A DNA stretch of 6,723 nucleotides from Bryobacterales bacterium (GCA_003487005.1 DNFG01000133.1:1-6723); one strand, 5' to 3'; shown: positions 1 through 6,328, numbered from the stretch's first letter. Numbers and translations: made by a program. The notes: generated from the sequence alone by a model not told the origin.

Positions 1-1
1 G

Positions 2-358
2 AAGAAGACGCCCCTGAAGCGGGCGGAGGCGGATGGACTGGAACCGGAGTTGGAGCTGGATCCGGTCGAGGAAGACGGACAGCCGGAGGAGGCCGAGGAG
101 GCTCCGGCGGAGTCAACGAGGAAGAAGCGGGTGAAGCGGGTCGCGCGGGTGCTGAGCGAGGCGGCGAGACGGCGGTTGATCCGGACGCTGATCAAGCAGG
201 CGGCGGACAAGCTGGAGCAGGAATCGGGCAAGACGACGATGGGCGATCTGATCCGGCTGCTGAATCTGGAGAAGGAGTTGGGACGGGAGCGGCCCACGAA
301 GATCACGGTGCAGTGGATTGATCCGAGGACGGGAAAGCCGTGGGTGAACGAAAGCTAA
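2..358 (+). CDS. Small terminase-like protein, 5' end outside window
   Basis: The frame is open from the left edge to a TAA at 356-358, giving 118 visible residues. A TTG at 50 is the first possible start inside the window, but nothing like a ribosome binding site precedes it, so the gene most likely begins upstream. The visible part has an acidic stretch (Glu-rich, codons around 50-115), then a strongly basic segment (RKKRVKRVARV, from about base 117), then amphipathic helices ending in GDLIRLLNLEKELG, and a short tail KITVQWIDPRTGKPW. It lies directly before the terminase large subunit and overlaps it by 19 bases. Position, basic region and oligomerisation-type helices fit a terminase small subunit, which recognises phage DNA and regulates the packaging motor. 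No DNA-binding helix-turn-helix can be seen, as the N-terminus is missing. It could instead be an uncharacterised packaging-cluster protein. Coding is secure; the function is inferred mainly from context. Confidence 0.6.
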   Translation, partial: KKTPLKRAEADGLEPELELDPVEEDGQPEEAEEAPAESTRKKRVKRVARVLSEAARRRLIRTLIKQAADKLEQESGKTTMGDLIRLLNLEKELGRERPTKITVQWIDPRTGKPWVNES

Positions 359-1632
359 TCGAGTTCACATACGGACCACTGCAGTCACAGCTTGGCTTTC
401 ACGCGAGCAAGGCTCGATTCAAGGGCTTTTCGGGGCCGATTGGATCGGGCAAGAGCGCGGCTTTGTGTCAGGAAGTGCTGCGGCTGGCGTACGCGAATCA
501 GGGGCGCACAGGATTACTGGGCGCCCCGACGCTCGCGATGCTGAGGGACGCGACGTTGCCGGCGCTGTTCCGGACGTTGAGCGACGCGGACGTGGGTTAC
601 GAACACAACAAATCGGAAGGATTGCTGGTGCTGGAGCACCTGAATTCGGAGATTCTGCTGCGGAGTCTGGACGAGCCGGAGCGGCTGCGCGGGACGAACC
701 TGGCGTGGTTCGCGCTGGACGAGCTGACGTACGCGACCGAGGAGGCGTGGATCCGGCTGGAGGGGAGGCTCAGAGACCCCGAAGCGGAGCGCCTTTGCGG
801 GTGCGCGGTGTGGACGCCGCGCGGGTATGACTGGGTGTGGCGGCGGTTCATCGGGCATCCGGTGGAAGGCTACGAAGTGGTGGTGGCGGAGCCGTTCGAG
901 AACGTGCATCTGCTGGCGAAGACGCCGGACTATTACGAGCGTCTGAAGCACAGTTATGACGAGGATTTTTACGCGCAGGAAGTGTTGGGCGCGTACCTGG
1001 CGCCGAAGGGCGGGCTGGTGTACCGGCGGTTCGACCGGATGCAGAACGTGGAGCCTTTGAAGATGGATCCGGCGGAGCCGGTGTTGTGGGCATTGGATTT
1101 CAACGTGGATCCGATGTCGTCGCTGGTGGTGCAGATGGATGGCCGGGAGGTCCGGGTGCTGGACGAGATCGTGCTGCGGCGGGCGGGGACGCGGGACGCG
1201 TGCGAGGAACTGGTGAAGCGGTATCCGCGGATCCGGGCGGGTTTGAGGATCTACGCGGACGCGTCGGCGCACCGGCAGACGACGGCGGGTTGGAGCGACC
1301 GGGAGATTCTGGAGGACACGCTGGCGGAGTTTGGGGTGAAGAAGGTGGACTATCTGATTCCGAAGGCGAATCCGCCGGTACGCCGGCGGGTGGAACTGGT
1401 GAACGGGAAGTTGTGCAACGCGGCGGGCGACGTGGGGTTGCTGGTGGACCCGAAGTGCCGGAAGTTGATTCAGGATTTCGAGAGTGTGTCGTGGGTTGAA
1501 GGGACGAATGAGATCGACAAGCAGCGGGACAGCCGGCTGACGCACCTGTCGGACGCGCTGGGGTATTTGGTGTGGGAGGAGTATCACCGGACGGTGCAGA
1601 CGGTGGGCTACCGGGCGAAGCGGATTCTGTAG
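340..1632 (+). CDS. terL: Phage terminase large subunit (packaging ATPase and nuclease)
   Basis: This is the DNA-packaging motor, which cuts phage DNA and translocates it through the portal using ATP. The 430-aa product shows the expected motifs in order. A Q-type adenine-binding region lies at residues 11-21 (YGPLQSQLGFH). Walker A is GPIGSGKS at 32-39. Walker B is LAWFALDE at 121-128, with Asp127 and catalytic Glu128. A coupling motif VWTPRGYDWVW sits at 157-167. The RNase H-like nuclease follows, with likely metal-binding acids Asp253 (ALDFNVDP), Asp307 (IYADAS) and Asp405 (HLSDALGY). All key residues are present, so it looks active. The GTG start at 340 overlaps the previous gene by 19 bases, suggesting translational coupling; GGGA at 331-334 is a weak ribosome binding site. 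A later start would remove the Q motif. Length is normal for the family. Cos versus headful packaging cannot be decided from this sequence. Confidence 0.95.
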   Translation: MGERKLIEFTYGPLQSQLGFHASKARFKGFSGPIGSGKSAALCQEVLRLAYANQGRTGLLGAPTLAMLRDATLPALFRTLSDADVGYEHNKSEGLLVLEHLNSEILLRSLDEPERLRGTNLAWFALDELTYATEEAWIRLEGRLRDPEAERLCGCAVWTPRGYDWVWRRFIGHPVEGYEVVVAEPFENVHLLAKTPDYYERLKHSYDEDFYAQEVLGAYLAPKGGLVYRRFDRMQNVEPLKMDPAEPVLWALDFNVDPMSSLVVQMDGREVRVLDEIVLRRAGTRDACEELVKRYPRIRAGLRIYADASAHRQTTAGWSDREILEDTLAEFGVKKVDYLIPKANPPVRRRVELVNGKLCNAAGDVGLLVDPKCRKLIQDFESVSWVEGTNEIDKQRDSRLTHLSDALGYLVWEEYHRTVQTVGYRAKRIL

Positions 1633-1635
1633 GCG

Positions 1636-1643
1636 GGAAGGAG
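1636..1643 (+). promoter_or_regulatory. Ribosome binding site setting the portal start
   Basis: GGAAGGAG lies six bases before the GTG at 1650. The frame is open further upstream, to a GTG at 1572 inside the terminase gene, but that start has no comparable site and would add 26 residues translated out of the terminase reading frame. This site therefore decides in favour of 1650. Confidence 0.75.
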
Positions 1644-1649
1644 ACAGAC

Positions 1650-3023
1650 GTGGAAGAGATCAATCGAGAGCACCCGGAATACCGGGCGCAAGGGGACGTG
1701 TGGCCGAAGTACTGGGATTTGTACGTGGGCGGCGAGCAGATGATCCGGAACGCGGACCGGTACCTGGTGGCGCGGAAGAACGAACCGGGCGACGTGTTCC
1801 GGGAGCGGCTGCAGCGGGCGTATTACGAGAACTATATCGGGTCGATTATCGACTGGTATGGAGCGACGCTGTTCCGGCGGGAGCCGGTGCTGGCGTTCGA
1901 GGGAGGAGACGAGCGCGGGCGGGCGTTCTATAACGAGTTCGCGGAGGACTGCGACCTGCGTGGGTCGACGCTGAGCGAGTTTTTCCGGCGGCAGGTGGTG
2001 AATGCGCTGGTGCTGGGGAAGAGCTACGTGGTGGTGGATTTTCCGCGGATCGGGCGGAAGGCGACGACGCGGGCGGAAGAGGACGAGTTGGGGATGTCGC
2101 GGGCGTATTTGTGCGAGTACCCGGCGTCGAGTCTGATCAATTGGGAGCGGGACGAGCAGGGCGAACTGGAGTGGGCGGTGCTGCGGACGGAGCGGGTGGT
2201 GCAGGGCGCGGACGGGGAGGCGGGGGTGGAGCGGCGGTGGATCCGCTATGACCGGGAGACGTTCCGGATTTACCGGCAGGTGGAGACGGGGGCGGTGAAA
2301 GGCGAGACGGGGCTGGTGGACGAGGGGCGGCACGGGCTGGCGGGACAGCGGAGGGTGCCGGTGTTCGAGTTTTCAGTGGGCGAGGGTTTGTGGTTGATGA
2401 ACAAGGCGGCGTCGCTGCAACTGGAGCACTTTAACAAGTCGAACGGGCTGAGCTGGGCGCTGACGAACGGGCTGTTTGCGATGCCGGTGGTGTACACGGA
2501 CCGGAAGTTCGAGCAGTTGGTGGGCGACAGTTATTACCTGCAGTTGGGGCAGGACGACAAGTTCGGGTGGACGGAGCCGGAGGGGCATGTCTATGAGATC
2601 GCGCTGCGGAATCTGGACCGGCTGAAGGACGAGATCTACCGGGTCTGTTACCTGATGAGCCAGGCGGGGGGAGGCTTGTCGAAGGCGACGGCGATGACGG
2701 GGTACAGCAAGGAGCGGGACTACGCGATCACGCAGGAGGTGCTGCGGGGTTTCGGGGATTCGGTGAAGGAGACGATGAAGCGGGTGTTGAAGGCGATAGT
2801 GGCGGGGCGGGAGGACGCGATCGGGGTGGATGTGGCGGGGTTGGACGAGTTCGACATTGGGGATTTTTCGGATGAACTGGCGGACGCGGAGCGGCTGCTG
2901 GGAATGGGGATCGAGTCGGGGACGCTGCGGAAGCAGGTGTTCAAGAAGCTGGCGATGAAGTTTCTGTGTGATGCGCGGCAGGAGGTGAAGGACCAGATCG
3001 CGCGGGAGATTGAGGGGGGTTGA
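1650..3023 (+). CDS. Phage portal protein
   Basis: The product has 457 aa from the GTG at 1650. Portals form a dodecameric ring at one capsid vertex; DNA enters and leaves through it, and both terminase and neck proteins dock on it. Features resembling the SPP1 gp6/DUF4055 type of portal are an N-terminal KYWDLYVGG (20-28), then RLQRAYYENYIGSIIDWYG (53-71) followed by LFRREP, and a later segment QLEHFNKSNGLSWAL (257-271) leading into a hydrophobic stretch with a conserved-looking Pro. The C-terminal third is predicted helical and charged (about 320-457), as expected for the stem, crown and clip parts. Length is typical (about 400-500 aa). It lies 17 bases after the terminase large subunit gene and before the scaffold-coat pair, the canonical position. 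Assignment rests on remembered family patterns plus gene order; the family name is less certain than the role. No MuF-type minor head gene follows it. Confidence 0.85.
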   Translation: MEEINREHPEYRAQGDVWPKYWDLYVGGEQMIRNADRYLVARKNEPGDVFRERLQRAYYENYIGSIIDWYGATLFRREPVLAFEGGDERGRAFYNEFAEDCDLRGSTLSEFFRRQVVNALVLGKSYVVVDFPRIGRKATTRAEEDELGMSRAYLCEYPASSLINWERDEQGELEWAVLRTERVVQGADGEAGVERRWIRYDRETFRIYRQVETGAVKGETGLVDEGRHGLAGQRRVPVFEFSVGEGLWLMNKAASLQLEHFNKSNGLSWALTNGLFAMPVVYTDRKFEQLVGDSYYLQLGQDDKFGWTEPEGHVYEIALRNLDRLKDEIYRVCYLMSQAGGGLSKATAMTGYSKERDYAITQEVLRGFGDSVKETMKRVLKAIVAGREDAIGVDVAGLDEFDIGDFSDELADAERLLGMGIESGTLRKQVFKKLAMKFLCDARQEVKDQIAREIEGG

Positions 3024-3066
3024 TGGCTATTGGGGTCCAGAGGAAGAGAAAAGTGCTTTGAAATGA

Positions 3067-3097
3067 GTGCCGGGAAGAGCTATTGGGTCCCCGGCAC
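3067..3097 (+). promoter_or_regulatory. Hairpin in the portal-scaffold spacer
   Basis: An 8-bp perfect stem, GTGCCGGG (3067-3074) with CCCGGCAC (3090-3097), closes a 15-base loop. It is the main structure in the 127-base non-coding spacer between portal and scaffold. The following bases (CAATTTATCAGG) are not a clear T-run, so it is a poor intrinsic terminator; a leader structure or RNA processing site ahead of the scaffold-coat genes is an alternative. The hairpin is seen directly; any role is inferred. Confidence 0.4.
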
Positions 3098-3135
3098 CAA
3101 TTTATCAGGTGGTTCTCATTAAGGGTTGGGAGAAG

Positions 3136-3142
3136 AAAGGAG
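3136..3142 (+). promoter_or_regulatory. Ribosome binding site setting the scaffold start
   Basis: AAAGGAG lies eight bases before the ATG at 3151. The open frame extends back to a GTG at 3067, but the extra 28 codons would cover the hairpin and the AT-richer spacer and lack a ribosome binding site, so 3151 is the start. Confidence 0.8.
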
Positions 3143-3150
3143 AGAGAGGA

Positions 3151-3708
3151 ATGGAGCAGGAGAGCAATGAACTGCGGCGTTTGATGCGCGGGGTGATCGA
3201 GGAGTATTTGACGTCGGAGCGGACGCGGGCGGAGCCGGCGTACAAGGCGGAGTTGGTGGAGGAGAAGCGGCGGCGGGAGTCGCTGGAGCGGCGGGTGAAC
3301 GAGTTGGTGGAGGAGAACCAGCGGACGCGGCGGCAGGCGGAGGAGAGCGAGCGGAGCGCGGCGATCCGGAACGAGTTGCAGCGTTTGGGGGTGGCGAAGG
3401 TGGATCTGGCGTTTCAGGTGGTGAAGAACGAGATCCGGCGAGCGGAGGACGGGCGTCTGGTGGCGAAGACGCCGGAGGGGGAAGCGGGGGTCCGGGAGTA
3501 CCTGACGGCGTGGGTGCAGGAGAATCCGGAGTTTCTGCCGGCGCGGATTGCCGGGGGTAGCGGGATGACGCCGGGGCCGCGGATGAGCGGCGGGGGCGGG
3601 TATGGGATCGAACTGGAGCGGATCCGGCCGGGGATGAGCGCGGAGGAGTTGCAGAAGGTTCGGGAGCGGATCTCGCAGGTGGCGCGAGAGAGCCTGCGGG
3701 GCGAGTAG
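3151..3708 (+). CDS. Capsid scaffolding protein
   Basis: The product has 185 aa from the ATG at 3151. Scaffolds direct coat subunits into a correctly sized procapsid and are then lost. Residues about 31-78 form a highly charged Glu/Arg/Lys helix with coiled-coil character. A compact segment at 79-133 follows (LGVAKVDLAFQVVKNEI, later ENPEFLPARIAGGSG), resembling the GP20-like scaffold group. Next come a Gly-rich linker (134-152) and a basic/acidic C-terminal helix (160-183), the part that usually contacts coat protein. It sits immediately before the coat gene, the standard position. No Ser protease motif is visible, so this is not a protease-scaffold fusion. The gene ends in tandem stops (TAGTAG, 3706-3711), followed by a nearly pure purine tract that holds the coat gene's ribosome binding site. 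Role is assigned from composition, architecture and context, not catalytic motifs. Confidence 0.8.
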   Translation: MEQESNELRRLMRGVIEEYLTSERTRAEPAYKAELVEEKRRRESLERRVNELVEENQRTRRQAEESERSAAIRNELQRLGVAKVDLAFQVVKNEIRRAEDGRLVAKTPEGEAGVREYLTAWVQENPEFLPARIAGGSGMTPGPRMSGGGGYGIELERIRPGMSAEELQKVRERISQVARESLRGE

Positions 3709-3736
3709 TAGAGGCGAGAGAGAGAAGGAGAAGAAG

Positions 3737-4648
3737 ATGGCAGCGATTACTTCAGCCAATTTGGCGAATGCGATTGTGAAGCTGGTGGCGGTGGACGCGC
3801 TTCCGGCGTTGATGGGGCACCTGGTGATGGGGAACCTGGTGAACCGGGATTTCGAGCCGACGCTGGCGCAGGCGGGGGACACGGTGAACGTGCCGATTCC
3901 GCCGGTGATGCAGGCGAACAACATCGCGGAAGGCGGCACGGTGGTGACGCAGAATCCGGATTTGCAGAACGCGCAGATCATTCTGAATTCGCACGTGGAA
4001 GCGACGTTTCAGATTCCGGATGTGACGAAGGTGATTGCGGTGCCGGACCTGCTGCGGCTGTACATGCAGCCGGCGATGGTGGCGCTGGCCGAGCGGGTGG
4101 AGAGCGATCTGCTGGGGTTGTACAGCCAGTTCACGGCGAATTCGCCGCTGGGCACGGGCGGGACGCCGCTGGCGGAGAGCGTGATTGACGCGGCGGAGAC
4201 GGCGCTGTTCAACGCGAAGGTGCCGGCGAACGAGCCGAAGTACCTGGTGGTGGACGGGAGTTCGTACTCGGCATTGCGGCAGGTGGCGCGGTTCAGCGAG
4301 TACAACACGGCGGGCGAGGCCGGTTTGCGGGCGCTGGTGGACGGGACGATCGGGAAGTTGAAGGACTTCTACGTGTTCCGGTCGCACTTCGTGCCGAAGA
4401 CGGGGACGAGCCCGGTGACGACGCACAATGTGGCGTTCGCGAAGAGCGCGATCGGTCTGGCGATCCGGCGGTTGCCGAAGCCTTTGCCGGGCACGGGCGG
4501 GATCGCGGAGTACGCGGAGCTGGGCAATTTCGGCATGCGGGTGCTGATGAGCTACCAGCCGAACACGCTGGCACAGCAGTTCACGGTGGACATGCTATAC
4601 GGGGTGGGCGTGCTGCGGAACTCGCACGGCGTGCAGGTGCGGAGCTAG
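3737..4648 (+). CDS. Major capsid (coat) protein, P22 coat-like
   Basis: The 303-aa product builds the icosahedral head. The ATG at 3737 has AAGGAG (3725-3730) six bases upstream, a strong site as expected for the most abundant virion protein. The N-terminus is helical (ITSANLANAIVKLVAVDALPALMGHL). It is followed by AGDTVNVPIPP (46-56), the GDTV-[VI]-P type pattern of the P22 gene 5 coat family with the HK97 fold. Next come the helix LLRLYMQPAMVALAERVESDLLGLY in the region around 110-134, and a domain with KYLVVDGSSYSALRQV. The C-terminus (MSYQPNTLAQQFTVDMLYGVGVLR) resembles the terminal strand and helix of related coats. P22 coat is about 430 aa, so this shorter version probably lacks the extra inserted domain. 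It has no obvious N-terminal propeptide, fitting the absence of a protease gene. The scaffold precedes it and a GC-rich hairpin follows it. Confidence 0.87.
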   Translation: MAAITSANLANAIVKLVAVDALPALMGHLVMGNLVNRDFEPTLAQAGDTVNVPIPPVMQANNIAEGGTVVTQNPDLQNAQIILNSHVEATFQIPDVTKVIAVPDLLRLYMQPAMVALAERVESDLLGLYSQFTANSPLGTGGTPLAESVIDAAETALFNAKVPANEPKYLVVDGSSYSALRQVARFSEYNTAGEAGLRALVDGTIGKLKDFYVFRSHFVPKTGTSPVTTHNVAFAKSAIGLAIRRLPKPLPGTGGIAEYAELGNFGMRVLMSYQPNTLAQQFTVDMLYGVGVLRNSHGVQVRS

Positions 4649-4658
4649 CGGCGGCGGG

Positions 4659-4689
4659 CTGGCGGGGCGGTGGTTCATCGTCCCGCCGG
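4659..4689 (+). terminator. GC-rich hairpin after the coat gene, possible leaky terminator
   Basis: Bases 4659-4672 pair with 4676-4689 to give a 14-bp uninterrupted stem (three G-T/U wobbles) closed by a tight loop at 4673-4675. It begins 11 bases after the coat stop codon. The following bases, CCTGGTTGGTT, are only mildly T-rich, so this is not a textbook intrinsic terminator. It could act as a leaky terminator lowering expression of later genes relative to coat protein, or as a 3' barrier protecting coat mRNA. Pairing is read directly from the sequence; function is inferred. Confidence 0.5.
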
Positions 4690-4723
4690 GCCTGGTTGGT
4701 TGGGCGGCGGAATCGGAGAGAAG

Positions 4724-4730
4724 AAAGGAG
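4724..4730 (+). promoter_or_regulatory. Ribosome binding site setting the 4738 start
   Basis: AAAGGAG lies seven bases before the ATG at 4738. The same frame is open back to a GTG at 4696, which has no such site and lies just after the hairpin; this favours 4738. Confidence 0.75.
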
Positions 4731-4737
4731 AAGCGGA

Positions 4738-5058
4738 ATGGATCTGAAGGGGTATTACCGGAAGCTGCGGAAGAAGGGCGAGGAGATGCCGGATGGCGAC
4801 CAGGTGGTGGTGAGCGAGGCGACGCCGGACGGGGGCGTGGCGGGGGTGATGTCGGAGGTCACGAAGGAAGTGGCCTGCCGGCTGCTGGTGGAGGGGCGGG
4901 CGCGACTGGCGAGCGAGGAAGAGGCGGAGTTGTTCCGGATGGAGCAGCAGGAGGCGCACGAGGCCTGGACGCGGGCGCAGGCGGCACAGCGGATTCACGT
5001 GCAGTTGATGAACGGGCTGGAGCGGGAAGCGCGGGCGGACAAGCAGCCGCGGAGTTAG
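4738..5058 (+). CDS. Unrecognised 106-aa protein in the head gene cluster
   Basis: I do not recognise this protein. It is 106 aa from the ATG at 4738. The N-terminus is basic (MDLKGYYRKLRKKGEEMPDG), followed by a short strand-like stretch (DQVVVSEAT) and a Gly-rich turn. The remainder is probably helical and charged, from SEVTKEVACRLLVEGRARLA through EEEAELFRMEQQEAHEAW to a basic C-terminus. No signal peptide, membrane segment or Cys cluster is seen. Codon use matches its neighbours, and it has a strong ribosome binding site, so it is a real gene of this operon. Its place between coat and connector is where head decoration, head-closure or small accessory proteins are often encoded; a role in head assembly is inferred from position only. 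The helical, charged composition is not typical of beta-rich decoration proteins. Confidence 0.75.
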   Translation: MDLKGYYRKLRKKGEEMPDGDQVVVSEATPDGGVAGVMSEVTKEVACRLLVEGRARLASEEEAELFRMEQQEAHEAWTRAQAAQRIHVQLMNGLEREARADKQPRS

Positions 5059-5077
5059 AGGGAAGGAGGACGGAACG

Positions 5078-5812
5078 ATGGCATTACTGGTTGATGGCGA
5101 ACTGAGTTCGGTGGAGGACCTGCAGACGCAGGACAGCGCGGTGCTGGAGGTGGCGCACGGCGAGGGCATCGATCTGGGGCGGAAGCTGGAACTGGCGAAG
5201 CGGGAGATCGAGATCGAGGTGGAGGCGTTGCTGAGGCGGTCGGGGACGGGCCGGCTGGAGGAGGTGGTAGCGACACTGGCGATGGGCCGGTGGCATGCTT
5301 TGCTGACGCTGGCGATGGTGTACCGGGACGCGTATTTCAGCCAGTTGAACGATCGTTTCGGGGGGCGCTGGAAGGCGTACCTGAAGGAGGCGAACGACGC
5401 GGGGCGGCGGGTGCTGGAGGGGGGAGTGGGACTGACGGGGACGCCGCTGCGGCGTCCCCCGGGGGTGGAGGCGGCGCTGGGAATGGGCGCGATTCAGCCG
5501 CGGGCCTATTATTTGCGGGTGTCGTGGGTGAACGGGGCGGGCCAGGAGAGCGCGGCGAGCCCGGTGGCGGTGGTGGAAGGGCGGAGCTTGCACAGTCTGA
5601 CGGTGAAGCCGGCGGGACAGGAGAACGGAGCGACGGGCTGGTATCTGTACGCGGGTTTCACGGCGGAGGGGTTGAAGCGGCAGAGCGAGAGTCCGCTGGG
5701 ATTGAGCGAGGAGTGGATGGCGCCGGAGGGGCCGCTGGCGGAAGGGCCGGGGCCTGGGCGGGGTCAGGAGCCGGAGCGGTTCGTGACGTGGCGGCGGCTG
5801 TTGGGGAGGTAG
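5078..5812 (+). CDS. Head-tail connector with C-terminal Ig/FnIII-like domain
   Basis: The product has 244 aa. The ATG at 5078 has a near-perfect ribosome binding site (AAGGAGG, 5063-5069) eight bases upstream. The N-terminal part, about residues 1-125, is mainly helical. It has an amphipathic helix (35-53, LELAKREIEIEVEALL) and a WHALLTLAMVYRDAYFSQLNDRF-type helix pair (72-94) running into GRWKAYLKEANDAGRRVL. This looks like a connector or adaptor that binds under the portal. The C-terminal part, about 139-222, is beta-rich: RAYYLRVSWVNGAGQESAAS, then LHSLTVKP, then ATGWYLYAG, and finally a Pro/Gly-rich end. That matches the strand pattern of fibronectin III/Ig-like domains common on phage virions. 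The connector role rests on position (after the head genes, before the terminator) and helical pattern. The Ig-like domain may decorate the neck or bind weakly to cell surfaces or glycans. Two-domain architecture is visible; the exact family is not certain. Confidence 0.68.
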   Translation: MALLVDGELSSVEDLQTQDSAVLEVAHGEGIDLGRKLELAKREIEIEVEALLRRSGTGRLEEVVATLAMGRWHALLTLAMVYRDAYFSQLNDRFGGRWKAYLKEANDAGRRVLEGGVGLTGTPLRRPPGVEAALGMGAIQPRAYYLRVSWVNGAGQESAASPVAVVEGRSLHSLTVKPAGQENGATGWYLYAGFTAEGLKRQSESPLGLSEEWMAPEGPLAEGPGPGRGQEPERFVTWRRLLGR

Positions 5813-5816
5813 AAGG

Positions 5817-6314
5817 ATGGCGACACCGACACAGCGAGTGGTGGAGAAGGTCCGGGAGGTACTGGGGAGCGAGACGGGACTGGCGCAGAGCGTGGCGGCG
5901 CTGCGGGACCGGCCGCAGAGCCTGCTGTTATCGCGATTGGGGCGGCGGGTGGGCGCAGTGCAGTCGAGCGCGGAGTTGCAGGAGAAGAGCGGGGGCCGGG
6001 AGTACCCGGTGTTTCAGGTGTATGTGACGCGGATTCTGAACCGGATGACGGAGAAGTTCCGGCGGTTTTCGGGGACGGTGGAGGTGGTGGTGGAGGTGCG
6101 GGTTTCGCAGGACCGGCTGGAGGGGTTGACGGAGGATTTGCAGTTTTACGCGGACGTGGTGACGGACGTGGTGGAGCGAAGCCGGGGGCCGCTGGGCGAA
6201 GGGATGACGCTGAGCGGGGTGTACGAGGTGGTGTTTGATCCGGTGAAGAAGGGCGGATTGCATTTTCAGCAGACGGCGCGGGTGACGTGTGAAGTGGACC
6301 TGAGCCGGCACTAA
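5817..6314 (+). CDS. Tail terminator / tail completion-like protein
   Basis: The 165-aa product starts at an ATG four bases after the previous stop. The ribosome binding site (GGGGAGG, 5803-5809) lies inside the end of the connector gene, so the two are likely translated together. The N-terminal helices include VVEKVREVL and SVAALRDRP. A conserved-looking block follows: FSGTVEVVVEVRVSQDRLEGL, then LQFYADVVTDVVERSRGPLG, then SGVYEVVFDPVKKGG, and the strand QTARVTCEVDLS. This alternating strand-helix-strand pattern, ending in a beta strand, is typical of tail terminator proteins. These form a hexameric ring that stops tail-tube growth and joins it to the neck. Its position directly before the tail tube gene agrees. 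I infer the role from pattern and order; another neck protein such as a head-closure protein is the alternative. Confidence 0.7.
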   Translation: MATPTQRVVEKVREVLGSETGLAQSVAALRDRPQSLLLSRLGRRVGAVQSSAELQEKSGGREYPVFQVYVTRILNRMTEKFRRFSGTVEVVVEVRVSQDRLEGLTEDLQFYADVVTDVVERSRGPLGEGMTLSGVYEVVFDPVKKGGLHFQQTARVTCEVDLSRH

Positions 6315-6328
6315 AAAGGACGAACGAG

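Noticed and set aside
514..1587. A 357-aa open frame on the - strand opposite the terminase gene
   Set aside because: It runs codon-for-codon antisense to the terminase large subunit, whose G-ending codons cannot give antisense stops. Its product is an Arg/His/Pro/Leu-rich, low-complexity shadow with no recognisable domain.
1572..1649. Portal start at the GTG at 1572
   Set aside because: It would add 26 residues overlapping the terminase end, without a ribosome binding site; the GTG at 1650 has a strong one at ideal spacing.
3058..3086. Possible sigma70-like promoter in the spacer: TTGAAA (3058-3063), 17 bases, TATTGG (3081-3086)
   Set aside because: The -10 box matches only three of six consensus positions and lies within the hairpin loop; too weak to list as a feature without transcript data.
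3023..3122. Two micro-frames in the spacer: 12 codons (3023-3061, ATG overlapping the portal stop as TGATG) and 19 codons (3063-3122)
   Set aside because: Their codons (AGT, TTA, TCA, TCT, AGA) differ from every neighbouring gene, and the second has no good ribosome binding site. The stop-start overlap is suggestive of coupling, but such short frames are expected by chance.
2941..3981. A 346-aa open frame on the - strand across the scaffold region
   Set aside because: It is in antisense phase with the scaffold gene and crosses the spacer and the start of the coat gene. The product is Pro/Arg/Leu/His-rich with no domain, consistent with codon-bias shadowing.
3752..4426. A 224-aa open frame on the - strand opposite the coat gene
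   Set aside because: It is in antisense phase with a confidently assigned coat gene; its composition (Arg/His/Gln/Val) is the mirror of G-ending codons.
5290..6027. A 245-aa Gly-rich + strand frame overlapping the connector and terminator genes
   Set aside because: It overlaps two better-supported genes in another frame, has no fitting ribosome binding site, and its Gly/Ala/Arg-rich low-complexity product is a product of base composition.
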